Below, one piece after another: positions 1 through 5,462 of a stretch of 8,836 nt of DNA. Each line of letters begins with the position of its first letter. Positions within the stretch are counted from its first letter, which is position 1. Under the pieces are notes generated by a model that was not told where the DNA came from, searched no databases, and worked only from the letters and a program-made list of their open reading frames with translations. Origin of the DNA: an uncultured Paracoccaceae bacterium (GTDB lineage: Bacteria; Pseudomonadota; Alphaproteobacteria; Rhodobacterales; Rhodobacteraceae); assembly GCA_938038825.1 (NCBI GenBank), contig CALHST010000097.1, positions 1-8,836 of the forward strand, read 5' to 3'. Made by a program: the position numbers and the translations under genes.

Positions 1-87
1 CGTCAAAACGAACCCCAGAAACAAAACGCGACGAAAGCGCGGGTCTCCTATTTGCCCGAGTGTTAGCGTAAAGGCGTTGAATATCAT
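1..87 (-). CDS. EI24-domain (CysZ-like) membrane protein, N-terminal 29 codons only
   Basis: The minus strand from the ATG at 87-85 is open to the window edge and gives 29 residues beginning MIFNAFTLTLGQIGDP, followed by RFRRVLFLG and a hydrophobic run. A short amphipathic start, a GDPRFRR-type motif and then a first membrane helix match what I recall of Rhodobacterales EI24-domain proteins (CysZ/etoposide-induced 2.4 family), which are inner-membrane proteins of several helices. CysZ itself is a sulfate permease, but the substrate of this alphaproteobacterial branch cannot be read from 29 residues. The start overlaps the stop of the upstream nitroreductase in the sequence ATGA, so translation is probably coupled. 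The rest of the gene lies beyond the left edge. The family call rests on recalled motif similarity only. Confidence 0.7.
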   Translation of the reverse strand, partial: MIFNAFTLTLGQIGDPRFRRVLFLGFVLT

Positions 88-662
88 TCCGTTACCCATG
101 TTGTGATCGCGTCCAGACCCGGGCGAGGGCGTTCTGGTGGGCGGGCAGTTTCTGTCCCAAGGTACAAGAAGCCTGCAACCCGTTCATGTGCGCCAAGGCC
201 CAAACCGGTTTCGACAAATCCGCGATCATGGGATGGCCAACCCGACAACCAATTTGCGCCCCAACCAGAAGCCAAAGCTGCATTCAACAGGGCAAGACAC
301 ACCGCACCCGCGGAATAGGTTTGTTCGATTGCTGGGATTTTTTCGGACGGTTTTTGAACTTCGATCACTGCGACACACAGTTGTCCTTGGTCAAATTGAC
401 TGCGCCCCTTTTGGCGTTTTTCTTCATCCAAGCCCATGGCGTGACCGCGTTCTGTCGCGAGTTCAGCAAGCCTTGCAAGGGCAGGGCGTTCCAACACAAT
501 AAAGCGCCAGGGTTCCAGTTTGCCATGATCTGGTGTTCTGGCAGCTGCTGTTAAGATAGTGTTCAACGTTTCCCGGTCGGGAACGGGACCGCTCAGCGTT
601 TTTGCTGGCCGCGACCGACGGGTCAGCAGAAAATCGAGTGCGGCGTGGTTTTTGTCGGGCAT
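84..662 (-). CDS. YdjA-like nitroreductase family protein (FMN-dependent oxidoreductase)
   Basis: This 192-residue protein has the length and layout of the short single-domain YdjA branch of the nitroreductase superfamily: soluble, usually dimeric flavoproteins that bind FMN and reduce substrates with NAD(P)H. The N-terminal FMN-phosphate motif RRSRPAKTL is at residues 15-23. The TPDHGKLEPWRFIV motif at 43-56 matches the APDH..QPWRF block of YdjA. A small-residue helix (SAGAVCLALLNAAL, 117-130) leads to the GWGANWLSGW segment at 133-142, and a late GFLYLGT strand (164-170) completes the flavin site. The physiological substrate is unknown for this branch. The ATG at 662-660 has only a weak GGA upstream. 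The stop codon overlaps the next gene's start by 4 nt (ATGA), and the deacetylase gene lies 57 bp upstream on the same strand, so it is probably part of a minus-strand operon. Confidence 0.9.
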   Translation of the reverse strand: MPDKNHAALDFLLTRRSRPAKTLSGPVPDRETLNTILTAAARTPDHGKLEPWRFIVLERPALARLAELATERGHAMGLDEEKRQKGRSQFDQGQLCVAVIEVQKPSEKIPAIEQTYSAGAVCLALLNAALASGWGANWLSGWPSHDRGFVETGLGLGAHERVAGFLYLGTETARPPERPRPGLDAITTWVTE

Positions 663-719
663 GTTAATTCCATTTACATACGTGGATTTATGTCGGAAGT
701 CAGTGGCGCAAAGTCAAGG

Positions 720-1823
720 TTAAAGCCCAAGCGCTATGGCCATATCATTGATTTCATTGTTCAAATAATCGCTGAACTTTGGATTCGGTTGCCGGGCTTT
801 AAACCCAACACCAAGTGGGTCATCCACTTTGATCGCAGAGCCAGATAACGCTTGCAGCGTTGAATGGCCACAAAACGGTACATAAGCTTCAGAATATCCG
901 CCTTCGTGTACCAAAACCAGCTTTCCGCCGCACAGGTCGCTGGCCAAATCTTTGATCATAAGCGTCATGTCGTGGAAGGTGGCTTCGGTTGCCAGCATCG
1001 TTGACAAAGGGTCCGGGGCGGCTGCATCGAAACCACAGGCCACAACGATAAGGTCAGGTTCAAATGCGCGCAATGCGGGTTCCACAACGCGGTTCATGGC
1101 ATGCAAATACTGGGCATGGCCAGAACCCGGGTACATCGGCAAATTGACATTAAATCCTTGCCCTGAACCCTCTCCGCGATCGGCGAGATAGCCCGAATTG
1201 ATTGGGTAGTTCCCTTCTTGGTGCAGCGAAATAGTAAGCGTGTCTGCGCGGTCATAGTAGATCGCTTCGGTGCCGTTGCCGTGGTGTACATCCCAATCGA
1301 CCACAGCGATTTTAAGCCCAGGGTTGCTGGCGCGCGCGGCTTCTAGCGCGATGGCGATATTGGCCAGCAAACAAAAGCCTTGTGGACCATTTGGAAGGCA
1401 GTGATGTCCCGGCGGGCGCGACAGGGCATAGGCGTTCTCAAGATCCCCGGCGAGCACAGTGCGCACGGCTTCGGATGCAAGGCCCGCTGATAAAGCGGCG
1501 ATCTCAAAGCTGCCTTTGCCGAAAGGGGCGTGATGGCCTAATTCACCGCCGCCAGCGTCAGAAAGAGTTTTGAATTCATCAAGATAGAATGCCGGATGAA
1601 CACGCAGCAACGCGTCCATGTCAGCCATTGGCGCGCTGCGCATGTCAAGCTCGGCAGACAATCCGGACACATCCATCAGGTTCTTCATCCGGCGCTTGGT
1701 TTCGGGGCTTTCGGCCAATCCACCCGCCATCGGCTGGACAAAACCACCGACGGGCATGGTCAATGCATATTGCCCGCCCGAGTGCCAAAAGCACTTTTCA
1801 TCCCAGAAAAACCCTGTCGCCAT
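720..1823 (-). CDS. Class II histone deacetylase-like zinc amidohydrolase
   Basis: This 367-residue protein has the arginase-deacetylase fold and is close in length and motif order to the bacterial class II HDAC homologue HDAH (about 369 residues). Such enzymes hydrolyse acetyl-amide bonds with zinc in the cytoplasm; acetyl-lysine, acetyl-polyamine or another small acyl-amide are possible substrates. The visible active site is complete. The His dyad is H140-H141 in RPPGHH. The zinc ligands are D178 and H180 in DWDVHHGNGTE, and D271 in the DPL of CGFDAAAPDPL. The transition-state tyrosine is Y310 in HEGGY. HSGGQYALTMPVGG near residues 14-27 and the TKRRMKNL segment (42-49) are also typical of this branch. 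An ideal AGGAGG ribosome binding site 5 nt before the ATG fixes the start. The upstream neighbour is a VOC-fold protein on the same strand (107-bp gap) and the downstream neighbour is a nitroreductase. Bacteria without histones keep such enzymes for unknown or polyamine/acetoin-related roles, so the true substrate is not known. Confidence 0.93.
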   Translation of the reverse strand: MATGFFWDEKCFWHSGGQYALTMPVGGFVQPMAGGLAESPETKRRMKNLMDVSGLSAELDMRSAPMADMDALLRVHPAFYLDEFKTLSDAGGGELGHHAPFGKGSFEIAALSAGLASEAVRTVLAGDLENAYALSRPPGHHCLPNGPQGFCLLANIAIALEAARASNPGLKIAVVDWDVHHGNGTEAIYYDRADTLTISLHQEGNYPINSGYLADRGEGSGQGFNVNLPMYPGSGHAQYLHAMNRVVEPALRAFEPDLIVVACGFDAAAPDPLSTMLATEATFHDMTLMIKDLASDLCGGKLVLVHEGGYSEAYVPFCGHSTLQALSGSAIKVDDPLGVGFKARQPNPKFSDYLNNEINDMAIALGL

Positions 1824-1828
1824 ATCTG

Positions 1829-1834
1829 CCTCCT
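1829..1834 (-). promoter_or_regulatory. Strong Shine-Dalgarno site of the deacetylase gene
   Basis: The minus strand reads AGGAGG, then 5 nt, then the ATG at 1823-1821. This perfect anti-16S match decides the start codon and suggests efficient translation of the deacetylase. Confidence 0.85.
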
Positions 1835-1930
1835 ATGCTGGGTCGCACCCTGACGGAGCGCACCAAGAATGTCGAGATTTCGGTGTGTAGCAGCGGTTAT
1901 CCCTGCGCGTGTGGCTTTGTGTCCTTGGTC

Positions 1931-2410
1931 TTATGTGACTTCGGCCAACAACGCATCCACGTCCAACGCACGGTTCACCATCGCAAGCGTCCCATCTGGT
2001 TCGCGCGGCCAATCCTTCTCGTCGCGATCCACGTAAAGTTCTATGCCATTGCCATCGGGATCGTTGAAATACACTGCCTCTGACACCCCATGATCCGCCG
2101 CGCCTTCTAGTGCCACACCGCTGTCCAACACTGACTGCAACGTTGCCGCAAGGCTCGGCCGGTCAGGAAAGACAAAGGCGACGTGATACAGTCCAGCCGC
2201 CCGGATGGGTGCGGGATCTGCACCCTTGGAATGCCACGTATTCAGCCCGATGTGGTGGTGATAACCACCAGCAGACAAAAAGGCGGCTTGATCGCCGTAT
2301 CGCATGGTCACCTCAAACCCCATTGTGCTGGAATAAAAGTCGATGGCGCGTTCAAGGTCCGTGACTTTCAGGTGAATGTGTCCCACACGTGTTTTCGGGT
2401 GAATCGTCAT
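1931..2410 (-). CDS. VOC-family protein, CatE-like extradiol dioxygenase/glyoxalase fold
   Basis: This 159-residue protein belongs to the vicinal oxygen chelate superfamily: metal enzymes built from paired beta-alpha-beta-beta-beta modules, including glyoxalase I and extradiol dioxygenases. The first module starts with VGHIHLKVTDLERAIDFY (residues 9-26), where H11 or H13 is the likely first metal ligand. GGYHHHIGLNTW (48-59) and GLYHVAFVFPD (73-83) supply further His residues. The second module ends with DHGVSEAVYFNDPDGNG then IELYVDR (106-129), where E124 is the usual acidic ligand. This pattern is that of CatE-type ring-cleavage proteins, but the substrate cannot be told. The frame stays open upstream to 2509. 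I chose the ATG at 2410-2408 because a GAAAGGA ribosome binding site precedes it (2419-2425) and the family fold begins right after it. It is divergent from the MFS gene across 76 bp and may be first gene of the minus-strand cluster. Confidence 0.9.
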   Translation of the reverse strand: MTIHPKTRVGHIHLKVTDLERAIDFYSSTMGFEVTMRYGDQAAFLSAGGYHHHIGLNTWHSKGADPAPIRAAGLYHVAFVFPDRPSLAATLQSVLDSGVALEGAADHGVSEAVYFNDPDGNGIELYVDRDEKDWPREPDGTLAMVNRALDVDALLAEVT

Positions 2411-2486
2411 GTGTTTGATCCTTTCTTTTTGCCCTCCCAAAATGGTTTGTTTGATTGTGAACAAAAGATCCAAAGGTGAACGGCCT
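2411..2486. promoter_or_regulatory. Divergent control region between VOC and MFS genes, with inverted repeat
   Basis: This 76-bp gap must carry the start signals of both flanking genes. It holds an inverted repeat TTTGTT-N8-AACAAA at 2446-2465, an arrangement suited to a dimeric regulator, placed about 35 bp from the VOC start and 21 bp from the MFS start. The ribosome binding sites are GAAAGGA (minus strand, 2419-2425) and AAAGGTGA (plus strand, 2472-2479). I see no convincing -35/-10 pair. A regulator binding here is an inference only; no regulator gene lies next to it. Confidence 0.4.
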
Positions 2487-3629
2487 ATGTGCGCAGAAAC
2501 ACATTCCATGTCGCGCCGCCATGCGCGGATTGCGGTTTCGGTCGTGTTTGCCTTGGCGGGGTCATTGCTGGGCGTATGGGCGTCGCGGATTCCGGCGATA
2601 GCAGATGCTTATGGAGTGTCGCACGCGCAATTGGGACTGGTGCTGCTGTGTTTGGCGGGTGGCGCGGTTCTGGCCTTTCCATTTGCAGGACGGGCCATGG
2701 ATCGCCACGGCGCGGCACGTGTGACACGCGCGTTAGCGATGATCTTGCCTGTGACGTTGGTTTTGATCCCACTGATGCCCAATGCCGTGTTTCTGGCGCT
2801 GGGCTTGTTTCTCTTCGGAGCCGTAACAGGGGCGATGGATGTCGCCATGAATGGCTGGGCGGCCGAGGTCGAACGGCGCTTTGACGCGGCAATGATGTCG
2901 TCTTTTCATGCGATGTTTTCGGTGGGGGCCGGGCTGGGGGCCGCGACGGGCTATGTCGCTGCCGGAGTCCCGGTCGTTGTGCATTTCGCCTGTGCTGCGG
3001 TCATTTTGGGTTTCGCCGTTTGGGCCATCGCGCGCGGCTCGTGGCAGGCCGATGCTGGCGAGCCGGACAACGCGCCGCTTTTCGCCCTGCCACGTGGCTT
3101 ACTGCTATTGGCGGGTTTGATGGCGCTATGTTCTGCATTGGGCGAAGGCGCGATGCTGGATTGGAGCGCGATTTTCCTGAACGATGTACTGGACGCGCCA
3201 GAACGTGTCGCGGCCTTGGGGTTCACTGTGTTTTCCATTGCAATGGTCGCAGTGCGGTTGATCGCGGATGGGCTTGTGACGCGGTTTGGTGCTGTTTTGG
3301 TGGCACGTGTTAGTGGAGTTATTGCGACTTTGGGCGCGTCGGTGATGGTGCTTTCCGGATCGGTTCCCGTGGCGATGATCGGCTTGGCGCTGTTGGGTGC
3401 AGGCTATGCGGTCCAATTCCCCTTGGCGTTCAGCCGCGCGGCGAATGACCCCGTGGTGCCGCCGGGCCGGGGCTTGGCGGCAGTCGCGACGCTTGGGTAC
3501 GGAGGTATCCTGTTCGGCCCACCCGTGATTGGGTTCCTGGCAGAGCTGTTCGGACTGCAAAGCGCGTTTGTTCTGTTGGTTGTCTTGTCAGCCGCGTTGA
3601 TCTGGTTGGCGGGTGCGCTGCGTCAATAA
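2487..3629 (+). CDS. MFS transporter, YbjJ-like
   Basis: A 380-residue integral membrane protein with about 12 hydrophobic helices and the layout of the major facilitator superfamily. Motif A appears as GRAMDRHGAARV (residues 68-79) in the loop after helix 2. The segments GAVTGAMDVAMNGWAAEVER (111-130), SFHAMFSVGAGLGA (139-152) and GEGAMLDWSAIFL (219-231) are the hallmarks of the YbjJ-like branch, whose substrates are not established. The central loop around residues 184-203 separates the two six-helix halves. The frame runs upstream to 2409, but the ATG at 2487 has an AAAGGTGA ribosome binding site 7 nt before it, whereas an earlier start would overlap the divergent promoter. A later Met at residue 8 is a less likely start. 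Divergent transcription from the VOC/deacetylase genes suggests, but does not prove, a shared regulator or substrate. A weak terminator-like hairpin follows the stop codon. Confidence 0.9.
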   Translation: MCAETHSMSRRHARIAVSVVFALAGSLLGVWASRIPAIADAYGVSHAQLGLVLLCLAGGAVLAFPFAGRAMDRHGAARVTRALAMILPVTLVLIPLMPNAVFLALGLFLFGAVTGAMDVAMNGWAAEVERRFDAAMMSSFHAMFSVGAGLGAATGYVAAGVPVVVHFACAAVILGFAVWAIARGSWQADAGEPDNAPLFALPRGLLLLAGLMALCSALGEGAMLDWSAIFLNDVLDAPERVAALGFTVFSIAMVAVRLIADGLVTRFGAVLVARVSGVIATLGASVMVLSGSVPVAMIGLALLGAGYAVQFPLAFSRAANDPVVPPGRGLAAVATLGYGGILFGPPVIGFLAELFGLQSAFVLLVVLSAALIWLAGALRQ

Positions 3630-3630
3630 T

Positions 3631-3650
3631 CTTGGATGTTTCAAGTTTTT
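3631..3650 (+). terminator. Short candidate Rho-independent terminator after the MFS gene
   Basis: Directly after the MFS stop, CTTGGA (3631-3636) can pair with TTCAAG (3640-3645) around a 3-nt loop, with one G-T wobble, and is followed by five T residues. The form is right but the 6-bp, AT-rich stem is weak. Confidence 0.4.
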
Positions 3651-3676
3651 GACAAAAAGTCCCACTAAATTATGCG
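3649..3676 (+). promoter_or_regulatory. Candidate promoter of the VPLPA-CTERM gene
   Basis: A perfect -35 hexamer TTGACA lies at 3649-3654. At 16-bp spacing the hexamer TATGCG (3671-3676) gives only a half match to a -10 box. The -35 shares its first bases with the T-tract of the preceding hairpin. The gene's ribosome binding site AAGGA (3702-3706) lies 8 nt before its ATG. Confidence 0.35.
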
Positions 3677-3714
3677 CAGTTTGTTAAAGATAGTAACCAG
3701 TAAGGAATGAAATC

Positions 3715-4305
3715 ATGCGATTTATTTCGTGTATTGCAGCATGCGCTTTTGCCACAGCGTCCCACAGCGCCACAGTTTCGGTCGGTAGTTTCGACATCGA
3801 TGCAATTCTGTTCGCCGATGATGTAACTGTGACAGTTGGGAATGTGCCAACCGCGGCCCGGGTCATCGGAACAAATTTTGCGGAATCGGTGGGTGTTGCT
3901 GATGGGGAAACCATCGAAGTTCTGTTCACAGACAATACTTTGGTCAATGGAACGGGATTTGATCTGTTTCTTTTTGAAACAGGGAACCCAGAAGCCCCGT
4001 CTGTCTCGGTCACGACAAACGGCCAAGTCGTGCAGGCGCAGTTTATTGAACGGGATGTCACACGGGTTTTGACACCCGAAGCGATCAATATCTGGGGTAT
4101 TGATTTCGACGATTTCGGATTGCCACAGGGTCTGCTGAATGGATCCATATTTTTGCGTGGTGTGACCACCAACACGCCAGAGATTCAAGCCGTCGCCGCC
4201 GTAAATGGTGGGCCCGTTGCACCAGTACCATTGCCAGCAAGCATTGGGTTTTTGGCCGTAGCTTGTGGATTTGGCTGGGCTGTCAAAAAACGTAAACCCG
4301 CATAA
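3715..4305 (+). CDS. Secreted protein with VPLPA-CTERM sorting signal
   Basis: This 196-residue protein has an N-terminal export signal (MRFISCIAACAFATASHSA, probable cleavage near residue 19) and a tripartite C-terminal sorting signal. That signal is VPLPA at 171-175, a hydrophobic helix to about residue 190, and the basic end KKRKPA. This is the VPLPA variant of PEP-CTERM signals, known to be recognised by a dedicated exosortase; the product should cross the inner membrane, be cleaved and be released or fixed at the cell surface. The middle is acidic and rich in beta-formers. TLVNGTGFDLFLFETGNPEA (75-94) resembles the DGPGxDLxxFE...G..E block common in PEP-CTERM proteins, and NIWGIDFDDFGL (125-136) follows. 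No enzymatic motif is seen. AAGGA 8 nt before the ATG supports the start. No exosortase lies nearby, so it is an unlinked target. Function unknown; surface or matrix roles are typical guesses for the group. Confidence 0.85.
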   Translation: MRFISCIAACAFATASHSATVSVGSFDIDAILFADDVTVTVGNVPTAARVIGTNFAESVGVADGETIEVLFTDNTLVNGTGFDLFLFETGNPEAPSVSVTTNGQVVQAQFIERDVTRVLTPEAINIWGIDFDDFGLPQGLLNGSIFLRGVTTNTPEIQAVAAVNGGPVAPVPLPASIGFLAVACGFGWAVKKRKPA

Positions 4306-4313
4306 CGTACAGC

Positions 4314-4353
4314 AAAATGCGCAAGAGACACCGCATTGCTGTCCCTTGCGCAT
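4314..4353 (-). terminator. Strong hairpin terminator of trpS, possibly bidirectional
   Basis: ATGCGCAAGAGACA (4317-4330) pairs with TGTCCCTTGCGCAT (4340-4353) around a 9-nt loop: 13 of 14 pairs, with one mismatch. On the minus strand the stem is followed by a short T run (4317-4314), fitting an intrinsic terminator 15 bp after the trpS stop codon. It also lies 11 bp after the stop of the convergent VPLPA-CTERM gene and may halt both, although there is no T-tract on the plus-strand side. Confidence 0.75.
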
Positions 4354-4368
4354 CGCATTGTTCGCCGT

Positions 4369-5388
4369 TTACTTCACCATACCGACAATCTCGTAGGTCT
4401 TGGCCAAAATTGGCGCGGTGATTTCGCGTGCTTGCCCGGCGCCATGGGCGAGTATCCGGTCAATCTCGGCTGGGTCCGCCATCAAACGCGCCATTTCACC
4501 AGCGATTGGTGCCAGTTTTTCAACGGCCAAGTCCGCGAGCATCGGTTTGAACGCGCCAAATTGCAGGCCTCCGACCTCTTTGAGCACATCATCGACCGAG
4601 ATGTCCGCCAACGCCGCCCAGATGTTCACAAGGTTGCGCGCATCGGGGCGATCTTCCAGCCCTGCGGCTTCGGATGGCAAGGCATCCGGGTCGGTTTTGG
4701 CTTTGCGGATCTTCTTGGCGATGGTGTCAGCGTCGTCCGTCATGTTGATGCGCGAGGCATCCGATGGATCGGACTTGGACATCTTCTTGGTGCCGTCCCG
4801 CAGGCTCATCACCCGCGTCGCGGCCCCTTCGATCACGGGTTCGATCACCGGAAAGAAATCCACACCAAAGTCATGGTTGAATTTGATCGCGATGTCGCGC
4901 GTCAGCTCAAGGTGCTGTTTCTGGTCATCGCCCACAGGCACGTGGGTCGCGTGATAAATCAGGATGTCTGCGGCCATCAGTGCGGGATAACCAAACAGGC
5001 CCAAAGACACGTTCTGGGCATTCTTGCCCGCCTTGTCCTTGAACTGCGTCATCCGCTGCATCCAGCCCATGCGGGCGACACAGTTGAAGATCCACGCAAG
5101 CTGCGCGTGCTCGGGCACTTGGGACTGGTTGATCAGGATCGACTTTTCGGGGCTGATGCCCGAGGCAATAAAGCCTGCGGCCAGCTCGCGTGTGTTGTGC
5201 GCCAGATCTTTGGGGTCTTGCCAGGTTGTAATCGCGTGCAGATCCACCATGCAGTAGACCGTTTCAAAGCTGCCTTCGTTTTGCATATCCACAAAACGCT
5301 TGATGGCACCCAAATAGTTGCCCAGCGTCAGACCGCCGGACGGTTGGATGCCAGAGAAAACGCGGGGGGTGAACTGTTGTTCAGACAT
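4369..5388 (-). CDS. trpS: Tryptophan--tRNA ligase (tryptophanyl-tRNA synthetase)
   Basis: This 339-residue class I aminoacyl-tRNA synthetase charges tRNA-Trp with tryptophan using ATP in the cytosol, and its length is standard for bacterial TrpRS. The ATP-binding HIGH-type motif appears as PSGGLTLGNYLGA (residues 16-28, TLGN in place of HIGH). The substrate-pocket segments are MVDLHAIT (47-54), GYPALMAADILIY (133-145) and VPVGDDQKQHLELTRDIA (150-167). The second signature loop is KKMSKSDPS (201-209). The remaining C-terminal helical part binds the tRNA anticodon. All catalytic elements are intact, so the enzyme should be active. The ATG at 5388-5386 starts directly before the conserved FSGIQPSG strand; only a weak GAGTAA-type ribosome binding site precedes it. 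It is divergent from the rhomboid-like gene across 74 bp, and a strong hairpin terminates it. I see no T-box or leader-peptide attenuator upstream. Confidence 0.98.
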   Translation of the reverse strand: MSEQQFTPRVFSGIQPSGGLTLGNYLGAIKRFVDMQNEGSFETVYCMVDLHAITTWQDPKDLAHNTRELAAGFIASGISPEKSILINQSQVPEHAQLAWIFNCVARMGWMQRMTQFKDKAGKNAQNVSLGLFGYPALMAADILIYHATHVPVGDDQKQHLELTRDIAIKFNHDFGVDFFPVIEPVIEGAATRVMSLRDGTKKMSKSDPSDASRINMTDDADTIAKKIRKAKTDPDALPSEAAGLEDRPDARNLVNIWAALADISVDDVLKEVGGLQFGAFKPMLADLAVEKLAPIAGEMARLMADPAEIDRILAHGAGQAREITAPILAKTYEIVGMVK

Positions 5389-5462
5389 TTGGATTACTCT
5401 GGTTATTAAGGCCCTTTTCGCTTAAGCGGGCAAGGCATAGGCGTCAAGCAGGAGCCCCAGGA
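5389..5462. promoter_or_regulatory. Divergent control region between trpS and the rhomboid-like gene
   Basis: The 74-bp gap contains a perfect 10-bp palindrome CGCTTAAGCG (5419-5428), flanked by the outward-paired bases CCTT (5413-5416) and AAGG (5432-5435), together an interrupted dyad of about 23 bp. On the minus strand a TTGACG (5447-5442) is a possible -35 for trpS, but its -10 is poor. AGGAG (5450-5454) is the ribosome binding site of the plus-strand gene, 8 nt before its ATG. Whether the dyad is an operator or chance is open. Confidence 0.4.

Noticed and set aside
1840..1850. GGGT-CGC-ACCC small inverted repeat upstream of the deacetylase
   Set aside because: A 4-bp stem with a 3-nt loop is expected by chance at this base composition, and nothing else supports a function.
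2409..2486. N-terminal extension of the MFS transporter to 2409
   Set aside because: It would span the whole divergent promoter gap and lacks a ribosome binding site, while AAAGGTGA correctly precedes the ATG at 2487.
2411..2509. N-terminal extension of the VOC protein to 2509
   Set aside because: It would overlap the MFS start and ignore the good ribosome binding site before the ATG at 2410. The VOC fold begins just after that ATG.
3670..4353. Minus-strand 227-codon Cys-rich frame opposite the VPLPA-CTERM gene
   Set aside because: The plus-strand frame has a signal peptide, a sorting signal and a good ribosome binding site. The antisense frame has none and begins within the terminator stem.
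5320..5328. TLGN in place of the HIGH-type motif in TrpRS as a sign of inactivity
   Set aside because: Thr at the first position is a known variant in bacterial TrpRS, and the KMSKS loop and substrate pocket are intact.
4336..5409. Long open frame (357 codons) on the plus strand opposite the whole of trpS
   Set aside because: It mirrors the coding frame of an intact, clearly recognised trpS, starts inside the terminator hairpin, and its translation shows no family features. It is an antisense artefact of codon bias.
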